Shown here: one piece after another, positions 15,376 to 23,738 of the stretch
Layout of the letters: each line of letters starts with the position of its first letter
How positions within the stretch are numbered: the stretch's first letter is position 1
Assembly (NCBI GenBank): GCA_031286995.1
Contig: JAITTS010000094.1
Location: 1-39,701, forward strand
DNA from: Oscillospiraceae bacterium
GTDB taxonomy: Bacteria > Bacillota > Clostridia > Christensenellales > Aristaeellaceae
Length of the DNA stretch: 39,701 nt
Direction: 5' to 3'
Notes under the pieces: model-generated
Told to the model about the DNA's origin: nothing
The model's database searches: none
The model's input: only the letters and a program-made list of their open reading frames with translations
Program-made: the position numbers and the translations under genes

Positions 15376-16397
15376 GCCAGCACCAGCCCTTCGCCGCTGC
15401 GCGCCTGCACATCGCCGATGATGTAAGCCCGTTCACCCAACTCCACGGCCAGGCGCACGGCCTGTGCCGCGCAATCCTGCGGCACGGCCAGCACCAGGCC
15501 GATGCCCATGTTGAAGGTGTTGTACAGCGCCGCATCCGCCAACTCCCCCGCACGGCGCAGCAGGCCAAACACGGCTGGCACAGGCCAGGCGCCCCGGCGG
15601 ATACAGGCGGCCAGTCCATCCGGCAGCATGCGGGGGATGTTTTCGATAAACCCGCCGCCCGTGATGTGCGCTATGCCGTGCACGGGCAGCGCCGCCAGCA
15701 GCGCCAGCACCGCTTTGGCATAGATGCGGGTGGGGCGCAGCAGTTCCTCACCCAGCGCGCAGCCCAGTTCCGCCACCGGTGCGGCCAAGTCCACGCCGTC
15801 GGTGACCAGCAGCTTGCGCACCAGAGAAAAGCCATTGGCGTGCAGGCCGCTGGATGCCAGGCCGATCAGCGCGTCGCCGGGGCGCACGTGCTCGGGCCGC
15901 ACGCGCTTGTCCTTATCCACCATACCCACGGCAAAGCCTGCCAGGTCATACTCGCCATCCGGGTAAAACCCGGGCATTTCCGCGGTTTCACCGCCAATGA
16001 GCGCGCAGCCCGCCTGCACACAGCCCTCGGCCACGCCCGCCACCACGGCCTCCGCCTGGGCGGGCTGCAGGCACCCGGTGGCCAGGTAATCTAAGAAGAA
16101 CAGGGGCCTAGCCCCTTGGCACACCACGTCGTTGACACACATGGCCACGCAGTCAATGCCCACGGTGTCGTGTTTATCCAGCAGAAAGGCCAGCTTCAGC
16201 TTGGTGCCAACGCCATCCGCGCCCGCTACCAGCACGGGGCTCTCCATGCCGTGCCCCGCAATGCTGTAGAGGCCGCCAAAGCCGCCCAGGTCATCAAGCA
16301 CGTTCGCATCCCGCGTACGGGCCACATGGGCGCGCATGCGGCGCACTGCCTCGTAGCCCCGCTCCACATCCACCCCGGCATCCCGGTAGGTTGTCAT
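15372..16397 (-). CDS. purM: Phosphoribosylformylglycinamidine cyclo-ligase PurM
   Basis: A 341-residue AIR synthetase. It starts at ATG behind AAGGAGG. Conserved parts include [57 protein letters not shown], the glycine-rich [16 protein letters not shown] and [15 protein letters not shown]. It closes the imidazole ring of AIR using ATP. Length is normal. It lies 16 nt after purF and overlaps purN, which fits coupled translation. Confidence 0.97.
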   Translation of the reverse strand: MTTYRDAGVDVERGYEAVRRMRAHVARTRDANVLDDLGGFGGLYSIAGHGMESPVLVAGADGVGTKLKLAFLLDKHDTVGIDCVAMCVNDVVCQGARPLFFLDYLATGCLQPAQAEAVVAGVAEGCVQAGCALIGGETAEMPGFYPDGEYDLAGFAVGMVDKDKRVRPEHVRPGDALIGLASSGLHANGFSLVRKLLVTDGVDLAAPVAELGCALGEELLRPTRIYAKAVLALLAALPVHGIAHITGGGFIENIPRMLPDGLAACIRRGAWPVPAVFGLLRRAGELADAALYNTFNMGIGLVLAVPQDCAAQAVRLAVELGERAYIIGDVQARSGEGLVLA

Positions 16398-16413
16398 GTA
16401 TCCTCCTTCCGGC

Positions 16414-17835
16414 CTACAGATCCAAATCCAGGCCTTCGTCGGTATCGGCGATATCCATGGGATACTTGCCGTTAAAACAGCCCGTGCAAAATCCGCAGCC
16501 GGATCCCTCCACCGTGCGCAACAGGTCGCACTGGCTTAAAAAACGCAGGCTGTCCGCACCGATGTAGGTACAAATCTCCTCTACGTTGCGGCCCGAGCCG
16601 ATCAACTCATCCGTAGACGGGGTGTCAATGCCCAGGTGGCAGGGGTACATCACCGTGGGGGAGGATATGCGCATATGTACCTCCCGCGCGCCCGCCAAGC
16701 GCAGCATATCCACAATCTTTCGGCTGGTGGTGCCGCGCACAATGGAGTCATCCACCATCACGATGCGCTTGCCGTGCACGTTGCGGGTCAGGGCATTGAG
16801 CTTGGTGCGCACGCTGTTTTCGCGCATGCCCTGCTCGGGTTGAATAAAGGTGCGGCCTACGTACCGGTTCTTGGCCAGCCCTTCGCCGTAGGGGATGCCG
16901 CTCTGCTCCGCGTAGCCAATGGCCGCCGGCAGGGCGCTATCCGGTACGCCGATCACCATGTCCGCGCGCACCTGGTCACCCATGGCCAGGCGTTGCCCGG
17001 CTGCCTTGCGCGCGGCGTACACCCCTACGCCGTCTATGACCGAATCCGTGCGGGCGAAGTAGACGAACTCGAATACGCACAAGCGGCTCTCCAGCGGCGT
17101 AGGCACCCGCAGGGAGTGCAGGCCGTCCTCATCAATGATGAGCACCTCGCCTGGGTACACATCCCGCACAAATTCCGCCCCGATGGCATCAAAAGCGCAG
17201 CTTTCACTGGCCAGCGCGTAACCCTGCCCAAGGCGCCCCAAGCACAGCGGGCGGATGCCGTATGGGTCGCGTATGCCCACCAGCCGCCCCTCACTCATCA
17301 GCACCAGGGCATAGCTACCGCGCACCGCGCGCATCATGCGCGGCACGGCTTCCTCCATCCCCGCGCCCCGGCACATGCGCGCCAGCAGGTTCAAAATGAC
17401 CTCCGTATCCACATTGGTCTGAAAGATAGCGCCGACGTCCTCCAGGCGGGCGCGCAGGCTGCCGGTGTTGGTCAGGTTACCGTTGTGCGCCAGAGCCAGG
17501 GTGCCACCCTTGTAGCGGGCCACCAAGGGCTGGGCGTTTATGGGGTCGCTGCCGCCGAATGTGGAATAGCGCACGTGCCCGATGGCGATGTGCCCGGTCA
17601 GCGTGGCCAGGATATCCTCATCAAACACCTCTGCCGCTAGGCCTTTGCCTCGGTAGTGGCGCACGTTCTGCCCATCGGCTACGGCGATGCCCGCGCTCTC
17701 TTGTCCGCGGTGCTGCAAGGCATACAGGGCATAGTAGGCGCTATCCGCCACATGCAGTTTCCGCGTGGGGTCGTAGATGCCGAATACGCCGCAGGCTTCC
17801 TCCATTTGGTCGCCGGGCATGCGCAGGTCGTTCAT
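16414..17835 (-). CDS. purF: Amidophosphoribosyltransferase PurF
   Basis: A 473-residue enzyme of the committed first step (PRPP plus glutamine to phosphoribosylamine). I start at ATG 17835, which overlaps the purE stop (ATGA) behind AAGGGGG; the longer open frame upstream is a shadow of purE. The catalytic N-terminal cysteine of the mature enzyme is Cys15 in [12 protein letters not shown], so a 14-residue propeptide is predicted, as in the Bacillus type. The PRPP loop is [18 protein letters not shown]. The four cysteines expected for the oxygen-sensitive 4Fe-4S cluster are present in [26 protein letters not shown] and [14 protein letters not shown]. Length is normal. Confidence 0.97.
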   Translation of the reverse strand: MNDLRMPGDQMEEACGVFGIYDPTRKLHVADSAYYALYALQHRGQESAGIAVADGQNVRHYRGKGLAAEVFDEDILATLTGHIAIGHVRYSTFGGSDPINAQPLVARYKGGTLALAHNGNLTNTGSLRARLEDVGAIFQTNVDTEVILNLLARMCRGAGMEEAVPRMMRAVRGSYALVLMSEGRLVGIRDPYGIRPLCLGRLGQGYALASESCAFDAIGAEFVRDVYPGEVLIIDEDGLHSLRVPTPLESRLCVFEFVYFARTDSVIDGVGVYAARKAAGQRLAMGDQVRADMVIGVPDSALPAAIGYAEQSGIPYGEGLAKNRYVGRTFIQPEQGMRENSVRTKLNALTRNVHGKRIVMVDDSIVRGTTSRKIVDMLRLAGAREVHMRISSPTVMYPCHLGIDTPSTDELIGSGRNVEEICTYIGADSLRFLSQCDLLRTVEGSGCGFCTGCFNGKYPMDIADTDEGLDLDL

Positions 17836-18347
17836 GTGGATCCCCCTTGTGCGCCGCCTTGCAGGCGGGTTTGCAGCGCGGCATCCGCGTCGGCTACGGC
17901 GCGCGCCAGCCGGCGGCGGTGTTCTTCCAGCGTGTCGGCCAGGCTTGCATCCGTCACAGCCAGTATTTGTGCGGCCAGCAGGGCTGCGTTTTCCGCGCCG
18001 CCCACGGCCACGGTGGCCACGGGTATGCCTGCGGGCATCTGTGCGGTGGATAGAAGCGCATCCAGCCCCCCCATCAGGGATGACTGCATCGGGATGCCGA
18101 TCACCGGCAGCGTGGTGCGTGCGGCCACGGCCCCCGCCAAGTGCGCGGCCTTGCCCGCGGCGGCAATCAGCACGCTGTAGCCTGCGGCGCGCGCACCCTG
18201 GGCAAAGACCGCCACATCCTGTGGCGTGCGGTGGGCGCTCATCACCCGCACATCCGCTGCGATGCCGAGACTGCGCAGCGTATCCACGCAGGGCCGCGCC
18301 GCATCCCAGTCGCTGGCACTGCCCAGTATCACGGCCACTTTGGGCAC
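17832..18347 (-). CDS. purE: N5-carboxyaminoimidazole ribonucleotide mutase PurE (class I)
   Basis: The first gene of the pur operon. Conserved segments: [49 protein letters not shown] and [11 protein letters not shown] place the start at GTG 18347 (VPKVAVIL, 171 residues) because the ATG at 18353 is only 1 nt from AGGAGG, while the GTG has 7-nt spacing; the ATG start (173 residues) remains possible. The enzyme carboxylates AIR by moving the carboxyl group of N5-CAIR, which normally needs PurK; purK is not in the window. The last 20 residues are Gly/Gln/Ala-rich and beyond the usual end. Its stop overlaps purF. Confidence 0.95.
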   Translation of the reverse strand: MPKVAVILGSASDWDAARPCVDTLRSLGIAADVRVMSAHRTPQDVAVFAQGARAAGYSVLIAAAGKAAHLAGAVAARTTLPVIGIPMQSSLMGGLDALLSTAQMPAGIPVATVAVGGAENAALLAAQILAVTDASLADTLEEHRRRLARAVADADAALQTRLQGGAQGGST

Positions 18348-18362
18348 GCTCATTCCTCCTTA

Positions 18363-18377
18363 GCGGCATTTTGCCGC
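18363..18377 (-). promoter_or_regulatory. Hairpin in the purE leader next to the ribosome binding site
   Basis: GCGGCA and TGCCGC form a perfect 6-bp stem with a 3-nt loop. It lies between the predicted transcription start (about 18381) and AGGAGG (ending 18355), filling almost the whole leader. It may stabilise the mRNA 5' end or affect translation. Confidence 0.5.
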
Positions 18378-18388
18378 GATATAGCCAC

Positions 18389-18417
18389 ATCATAGCAGAC
18401 ATGGAGGAGGTTTTCAA
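18389..18417 (-). promoter_or_regulatory. Promoter of the purE operon
   Basis: Minus strand: -35 TTGAAA (18412-18417), 17-nt spacer, -10 TATGAT (18389-18394). The predicted start point is near 18381. The inner PurBox ends 4 nt upstream of the -35. Confidence 0.8.
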
Positions 18418-18421
18418 CGGT

Positions 18422-18465
18422 TTTTCTTAACAATAAGATTGTTTATTTTATGAATGTTCGTATTT
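18422..18465 (-). promoter_or_regulatory. PurR operator: paired inverted PurBoxes upstream of purE
   Basis: The Bacillus PurBox consensus is AWWWCCGAACWWT. On the minus strand, AAATACGAACATT (18453-18465) matches 12 of 13 positions. The inverted partner ATTGTTAAGAAAA (18422-18434) matches 10 of 13 of the reverse consensus. The gap is 18 nt. The upstream strong box lies about 72-84 nt before the predicted start, as in the Bacillus subtilis pur operon. PurR of this family represses at low PRPP. The purL operator in this window has the same layout. Confidence 0.85.
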
Positions 18466-18473
18466 TTAACCGC

Positions 18474-18502
18474 TTTACCTATCCTGTGTTCTCCTGTATA
18501 AT
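18474..18502 (+). promoter_or_regulatory. Promoter of the GH127-like gene
   Basis: -35 TTTACC (18474-18479), 17-nt spacer, perfect -10 TATAAT (18497-18502). It is divergent from the purE promoter. The strong PurBox lies just upstream of this -35, so PurR binding might also affect it. Confidence 0.65.
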
Positions 18503-18530
18503 AGAAATATAAATGTATTGGGAGGCACAC

Positions 18531-20477
18531 ATGCCCGCCAAACCTACTTTTCGACGTGCTCCGCTTATGCCAAACCGCTTTGCTCCGCTGCCGCTCAGCG
18601 CCCTGCGCCCTGCCGGCTGGTTGCAGGAGCAATTGACTTTGGCCGCCACCGCTCTGCGGGATCGCTGGCTCACGCTGGATCCCGGCAACCCGCATGCGCC
18701 CTCGCCCGCCCTGGCTTGGGCGTTGCTGCGCGTGGGGTTGCCCTTGGCCGCTCTGCTGGATGACGAACCCTGGCTGAGCGGGGTGCGCCGCCGCATGGAT
18801 CATCTGCTTACCCTGCAAGGGGAGGATGGTTGCCTGCTGCCCGACGCGCCTTGCGATTGGGCCGCGCAGGCCGTGTGCTTGCAAACACTGATCCCCGCGT
18901 ATGGGCTTTGGGCGGATAAGGAGATCCCCGTGCGCATGCTGCGTTTTTGCCGCTATCTGTGGGGGCAATTGCCAGAGCACCCGCTTACCCTGCCGCAAGC
19001 CGCTACGTGCGGCGAGTTGCTGAGCCCTGTTCTGTGGCTCTATGATCTGACGGGCAAGCGCTTTTTGCTGGAGTTGGCGCGGGCCCTGCAGGCGCAGGGT
19101 ACGGACTGGACCGCTTTTTGCCACACCATGCCCCTGCGCGCGCGCACCGAAAAGGCCGTGCCCTGGGATACCCTGCGCACCCAGGCCGAGGTGGAGGGAT
19201 GGGATGCGCGCCGCTACCACGCGGGGTTGTATCAGCACGCGCACGCCGCGCACATTGCCATGGGTCTTAAGACCCCGGCGCTCATCGCGCAGTGGACGGG
19301 GGGCATCAAGCACGAAGGGGCCTTTGATGTAGGCTTTGCTAAGCTGATGAAGCACCACGGCGTGGCCTGCGGGCTGTTCACCGGGGACGATTTGCTGGCT
19401 GGGGCATCCCCCAGCCGGGGCGTGCTGAGCGCGGCGGCAGCCGGTATGGTGGGCACGCTGTGCTCTCTATTGGCTACGCTGGGGCACGCCCCCCATGGGG
19501 ATCTGCTGGAAACCATCGCCTTTAATGCCCTGCCGGCCCTGTTCACCCCGGATATGCGCGGTCACCAGCGCCTGCAGCAGCCTAATCAGGTGCAAATCAC
19601 CCGGGCCGCACGCGATTGGTACAGCGCCGGGGAGGCGGATACCTTCTTTGCCCCGGATGCGGGGGATGCGGAGAGCGCCGCCCTGCACCAAGCCTGGCCT
19701 CTGCTGGCGGGCAGCCTGTGGATGGCATCCCGCGATGGCGGGCTGGGCGCTATGTGTTACGCGCCCTGCCAAGTGCGCTATCGCCTGGGCGGGCAGCCCG
19801 TGCGGCTGGATGTGCAGAGCGCTTACCCCTTTGATGGCACGGTGCGCATCCGCATATTGACCCCCGCGCCCGCCGCCTTTCCGCTGCACCTGCGCATACC
19901 CGACTGGGCCCAGGGCGCGACCCTGGCCGTGGCGGATGAGTTGATGGAGTGCGCGCCCGGGGCCTTCGCGTCCCTGGATCGCACCTGGCGGGATGGGGAC
20001 ATTCTGACGCTCACCCTGCCCATGCCCGTGACTGTCACCGGTTGGTATCATCAATCCGGGGCCGTCACCCGCGGCCCGCTGGTGTTCGCCCTGCCTCTGG
20101 ATGCCGCACCCGGCGAAAACCCGGGCGAATGGCTGCCAGCATCCCCTTGGGCTTACGCGCTGCTGCCGGATGCCGGGTTTTCCGTGGTGTGCGATCCGCA
20201 GCAGGCCGCGCCCTTCGGCATGGGCCAACCTGTTGCCATTGAGGCTATCTGCGTGCCCCTGCCGGATTGGGGTTTGAAGGACGACAGCGCGCTGCCCCCG
20301 CCCATCGCCCCCAGGGTAGACCGAGCCTTGGCCCGGCGCATCCGCCTGGTGCCCTATGGCGGTACTACCCTGCGCATATCCCAGTTTCCTGTCGCGCAGG
20401 CTGCGACGCATTCGGATGCTGCCGAGCAGGCAACGCCTGCCCCTGTCTGCGGCGGCGCGTTGGCAAATCTGCCCTAA
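18531..20477 (+). CDS. GH127/DUF1680-like protein lacking the catalytic Cys pair
   Basis: A 648-residue cytoplasmic protein (no signal peptide). It starts at ATG 18531 behind GGGAGG; the ATG at 18513 lies upstream of that site. The layout is that of DUF1680/GH127 (beta-L-arabinofuranosidase family): an all-helical toroid with VLWLYDLTGKRFLLEL, FNALPALFTPDMRGHQRLQQ, and LHQAWPLLAGSLWMASRDGG, then beta-sandwich modules with SAYPFDGTVRIRI, LHLRIPDWAQGATL and TRGPLVFALPL. In active members the segment before HQ-WP contains Cys-Cys, which holds the zinc and the nucleophile. Here the aligned residues are Ala380-Glu381 (GDAESAALHQAW). Family membership is fairly sure; activity is doubtful, and a changed mechanism is possible. 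The C-terminal 40 residues look like a nonconserved tail. Confidence 0.8.
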   Translation: MPAKPTFRRAPLMPNRFAPLPLSALRPAGWLQEQLTLAATALRDRWLTLDPGNPHAPSPALAWALLRVGLPLAALLDDEPWLSGVRRRMDHLLTLQGEDGCLLPDAPCDWAAQAVCLQTLIPAYGLWADKEIPVRMLRFCRYLWGQLPEHPLTLPQAATCGELLSPVLWLYDLTGKRFLLELARALQAQGTDWTAFCHTMPLRARTEKAVPWDTLRTQAEVEGWDARRYHAGLYQHAHAAHIAMGLKTPALIAQWTGGIKHEGAFDVGFAKLMKHHGVACGLFTGDDLLAGASPSRGVLSAAAAGMVGTLCSLLATLGHAPHGDLLETIAFNALPALFTPDMRGHQRLQQPNQVQITRAARDWYSAGEADTFFAPDAGDAESAALHQAWPLLAGSLWMASRDGGLGAMCYAPCQVRYRLGGQPVRLDVQSAYPFDGTVRIRILTPAPAAFPLHLRIPDWAQGATLAVADELMECAPGAFASLDRTWRDGDILTLTLPMPVTVTGWYHQSGAVTRGPLVFALPLDAAPGENPGEWLPASPWAYALLPDAGFSVVCDPQQAAPFGMGQPVAIEAICVPLPDWGLKDDSALPPPIAPRVDRALARRIRLVPYGGTTLRISQFPVAQAATHSDAAEQATPAPVCGGALANLP

Positions 20478-20526
20478 GAGCCGCAGGCGCCCTTTGCTCT
20501 GCCCGGCAATGAAAGGAAGTGATTCC

Positions 20527-20949
20527 ATGGCAAACGTCCACGGCAACCTGCCCGCTTTACCCGAAGGCTTGACGCCATCCGGCGAGAGCTACTTGGATGT
20601 GATCCACGAGCTTTCGCACCGGGATGAAATGGTGCGGTCTGTGGATGTGGCGGAGCGGCTGGGGGTATCCAAGGTCAGCGTCAACAAGGCCCTGAGTGTG
20701 CTCAAGCAGGCGGGCCTGGTGGAGCAACAACCCTACCAGAGCATCCGCCTGACCGAAGCGGGCGTGGCCATGGCTCACCGTGTCACCTGGCGGCACCAGG
20801 TGTGGTATGCCTTCTTTGCCAAGGCTTTGGGCATCCCCGAGACCGAGGCTGACGCCCAGGCCTGCTTGACGGAGCACGTGGTGGGCGACGAAACCGTGCG
20901 CAGGCTTGAGGCTTACCTGCTCGCGCAGGGCATGGATCCAAAGAGATGA
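20527..20949 (+). CDS. Metal-dependent transcriptional regulator, DtxR/MntR family
   Basis: A 140-residue protein starting at ATG 20527 behind AAAGGAAG. An N-terminal winged helix (about 13-75) contains VDVAERLGVSKVSVNKALSV and LVEQQPYQSIRLTEAG. The dimerisation/metal domain keeps a histidine (VTWRHQVWYAFF) and the set C-x-x-E-H (CLTEHVVGDETVRRL), which is the DtxR/IdeR ligand pattern. The N-terminal ligand region reads ESYLDVIHEL, so the MntR aspartate position is Ser. It is MntR-sized and lacks the DtxR SH3-like domain. Such proteins repress metal-uptake genes when Fe or Mn is bound. It lies 49 nt after the GH127-like gene, probably in the same transcript; no metal transporter is nearby. 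Confidence 0.88.
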   Translation: MANVHGNLPALPEGLTPSGESYLDVIHELSHRDEMVRSVDVAERLGVSKVSVNKALSVLKQAGLVEQQPYQSIRLTEAGVAMAHRVTWRHQVWYAFFAKALGIPETEADAQACLTEHVVGDETVRRLEAYLLAQGMDPKR

Positions 20950-21095
20950 CAGCTGCCCGCGCCCAGGCAGCGCTGATAAAAGCTGTAGCCCGGCTGGGGC
21001 ACCATGGATAAGCCGCGCGCTGCGCGCAAAATGTCATGCCCTTGCCATGCTGGCGCCATAATGATGCACTACAATTATTTTTGAGGTGATGCCTC

Positions 21096-21800
21096 TTGAA
21101 TAAGGCCCCCAATATACTCATTTGTGATGACGACCCGGTGGTGCATCAATCCCTGTCGTTTTACCTGGATGCCGAAAAGTTTGCCCACGCATCCGCCTAC
21201 GACGGGGAGCAAGCCCTGCAAATGGCTACCCAGGGCGGCTTTGATTTGATGGTGCTGGATTTGATGATGCCCCGCATGTCCGGCATTGAGGTGTGCCAGG
21301 CTCTGCGCAAGACATCCCGACTGCCGGTGATCATGCTGACCGCGCGCGGGGAAGAGATAGACCGCATCCTGGGGCTGGAGCTGGGCGCGGATGACTACAT
21401 CGTCAAACCCTTTAGCCCCCGTGAGGTCATATCCCGCATCAAGGCGGTGTTGCGCAGAACGGGCGATGCCGCCGCCTTACCCGAGGAGCCGTTCTCTACC
21501 CTGGCCTTTGGCAATCTGGAGATTCAGCCCGAGCGCTACCAGGTTAAGCTGAATGGCCAGGCTGTGGCCTGCACCCCGCGGGAGGTGGATTTACTGACCC
21601 TGCTGGCCGGCCACCCGGGCCGAGTGTTTGACCGCGAGCAGATTTTAAGCCGTGTATGGGGGTACGATTTTTTTGGCGACACGCGCACTGTCGATACGCA
21701 TATCAAGCGTCTGCGCCAAAAATTAGCTTGTGATCAGCCTTGCGGGTGGGAAATCGTGACGGTTTACGGCGTGGGCTATAAGTTTGAGGCCACAGCATGA
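21096..21800 (+). CDS. OmpR/PhoB-type response regulator
   Basis: A 234-residue regulator with a TTG start: GAGGTGA lies 6 nt before it, and the ATG just upstream opens a frame of four codons. The receiver domain (about 5-120) has the acidic pocket CDDD (11-13), phospho-acceptor Asp55 (LMVLDLMMPRMSG), Thr in MLTARG and Lys in IVKPFSPREV. The C-terminal winged helix (about 135-232) ends in TVDTHIKRLRQKL and VYGVGYKFEA. It forms a pair with the following sensor kinase, which overlaps by 4 nt (ATGA). A weak TACAAT lies just upstream of the ribosome binding site, but no -35 box was found. Confidence 0.95.
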   Translation: MNKAPNILICDDDPVVHQSLSFYLDAEKFAHASAYDGEQALQMATQGGFDLMVLDLMMPRMSGIEVCQALRKTSRLPVIMLTARGEEIDRILGLELGADDYIVKPFSPREVISRIKAVLRRTGDAAALPEEPFSTLAFGNLEIQPERYQVKLNGQAVACTPREVDLLTLLAGHPGRVFDREQILSRVWGYDFFGDTRTVDTHIKRLRQKLACDQPCGWEIVTVYGVGYKFEATA

Positions 21801-23710
21801 TAGGCCGCACGGTTTTCCGCCGCACCATGAGCTTGGTGCTATCCGCCGTGCTGCTGTGCGCGGGGCTGACATTGCTGATTTATAGTGCGCTTTCCCCTGG
21901 CGTGTTCGCCGCCAACCGGGGGGAGGAGCTGTTGCCCAAGGCGCGCATCATCGCCCAACTGGTGGAGAGCCGTCTGCGTGCGGAGATATCCCTCAATCGC
22001 TTGATGCAGTGGATAGGGGGCAGTACCTCGCAGTGGAACGCTTATGTGTGGGTGGTGAACACCGCGGGCGACACGGTGCTGCGCACCCGCACCCAGGGCG
22101 CAGGCAACCAGCCTGTGGGCACATTGCCCACATCCCTGGCGCCCATGGTGACCCAGGTGCTCACCGGGCAGGAAACCACGCACATTGGCAGACTGGATGC
22201 GCTGACAGCGCCGCGCAGCCCCCAGCCCACGGCCAACGCATCCACGCTCAGCGGCGCGCTGTTTGGCGATCTGGCCCCCGCGCAGGATGCGCAGCGCCCC
22301 ACCGAGCCCGAGGCCGCTACGTCTATGGTGGTGGTGGGCGTACCGGTAGCGTTTGGCGGCCAGGTAGTGGGCGCGGTGGTGATGGGCCAGACCATGGGCG
22401 AGGTGGTGGCGGGCATGCGCAGCCTGACCAACACGCTGATGCTGGGCCTGGTGGCCGCCACGCTCATTCTCATCCCGCTGTCGTACTTGGTGGCATCCCG
22501 CATGTCCCGCCCCATGCGCCAAATGCGCGATGCCGCCCTGGCCATGGCCGCAGGCGACTTTACCGTGCGGGCCGACACCCAGGCCCGGGGAGAGATAGGC
22601 GAGCTGGGCGGCGCGCTCAACGTGCTGTCCGGCGAGTTGGGGCGCACCATATCCGCCTTGGTGATGGAGCGAAACCGCCTGCGCCGCATACTCAACGGCC
22701 TGACAGAGGGCATTGTGGCCGTGGATGCGGATGGCCGTGTGACCCATGTGAACCCCGCCATGCGCACCCTGTTTCATGTGAACGTCGCGCCGGCTGCGGG
22801 TGAGGATCAACCCATGGCCCTGGCGCCCTATGCCCCGGTGTGGGCGGCCTACGATGCGGCCCGGGCCACCGGCACACCCCAAACCCTGGTTTTCGCCTAC
22901 GGCGAGGCCACGCTGCAGCTATCCGTATCCGCCCTGGAGGATGAAGACGGCGCTGTGGGCGGGGCTGTGGGCGTGTTTCGCGATATCACCCAAGCCCAGC
23001 GGTTGGAGCAGACGCGGCGCGACTATGTGGCCAACGTATCCCACGAGTTGCGCACCCCACTGACCGCCCTGCGCGCGCTGATAGAGCCCCTGCGTGACGG
23101 TCTGGTGCGGGATGAGGCCGAGCGCGACCGGCTCTACAACGTGATGCTGCGCGAGACCCTGCGCCTAAGCCGTTTGGTCAGCGACATGCTGGAGCTTTCC
23201 CGTTTGCAGACCGGCGCGGTCTCTCTGGAGCAGCAGGCCTTTGACCCCGCCCGTATGCTGCGGGATGTATACACCAAGTTTGCCCCTCACGCAGAGGATC
23301 ACGGGCAGGCGTTGATCCTTGACTTGCCGGATACCCCTTTGCCGCAGGTACGGAGCAACAGCGACCGCGCGGAGCAGGTACTGGTGGCGCTGCTGGATAA
23401 TGCCATCAAGTACACGCCTGAGGGTGGGCGCATTACCCTGCAGGCTGTGCCCCGCGCGGATGCCTTGGCGGTCACTGTGCGCGACGACGGGCCGGGCATC
23501 GCTCTTGTGGATTTGCCCCACGTGTTTGATCGCTTTTACAAGGCTGATCGTGCCCATCAGGGGCAAGGCACCGGCTTGGGGCTGGCCATTGCAAAAGAAA
23601 TCCTCACCCTGTTGGGCGAGAATATCACCGTGGAGAGCGCGCTCGGCCAGGGCGCGGCCTTTACCTTTACCCTGCACTATGGGGCCGGCGGCGGGTTTAC
23701 GCCGCCGTGA
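21797..23710 (+). CDS. Sensor histidine kinase (HAMP-PAS-HisKA-HATPase)
   Basis: A 637-residue membrane kinase, cognate to the response regulator upstream (ATGA overlap). Membrane segment 1 is at about 11-32 and segment 2 at about 212-235, enclosing an external sensor domain of about 180 residues with a Thr/Pro/Ala-rich part. HAMP follows (SRMSRPMRQMRDAALAMAAG), then a PAS domain (LRRILNGLTEGIVAVDADGR). His416 in NVSHELRTPLTAL is the phosphorylation site. ATPase boxes: DNAIKYTPEGGRI (N), DDGPGI (G1), VFDRFYKAD (F) and GTGLGLAIAKEI (G2). This is the PhoR/WalK architecture. The signal is not predictable. Confidence 0.95.
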   Translation: MIGRTVFRRTMSLVLSAVLLCAGLTLLIYSALSPGVFAANRGEELLPKARIIAQLVESRLRAEISLNRLMQWIGGSTSQWNAYVWVVNTAGDTVLRTRTQGAGNQPVGTLPTSLAPMVTQVLTGQETTHIGRLDALTAPRSPQPTANASTLSGALFGDLAPAQDAQRPTEPEAATSMVVVGVPVAFGGQVVGAVVMGQTMGEVVAGMRSLTNTLMLGLVAATLILIPLSYLVASRMSRPMRQMRDAALAMAAGDFTVRADTQARGEIGELGGALNVLSGELGRTISALVMERNRLRRILNGLTEGIVAVDADGRVTHVNPAMRTLFHVNVAPAAGEDQPMALAPYAPVWAAYDAARATGTPQTLVFAYGEATLQLSVSALEDEDGAVGGAVGVFRDITQAQRLEQTRRDYVANVSHELRTPLTALRALIEPLRDGLVRDEAERDRLYNVMLRETLRLSRLVSDMLELSRLQTGAVSLEQQAFDPARMLRDVYTKFAPHAEDHGQALILDLPDTPLPQVRSNSDRAEQVLVALLDNAIKYTPEGGRITLQAVPRADALAVTVRDDGPGIALVDLPHVFDRFYKADRAHQGQGTGLGLAIAKEILTLLGENITVESALGQGAAFTFTLHYGAGGGFTPP

Positions 23711-23738
23711 GCTGCCCTCAAAGTTTTGGCTGTTACGC

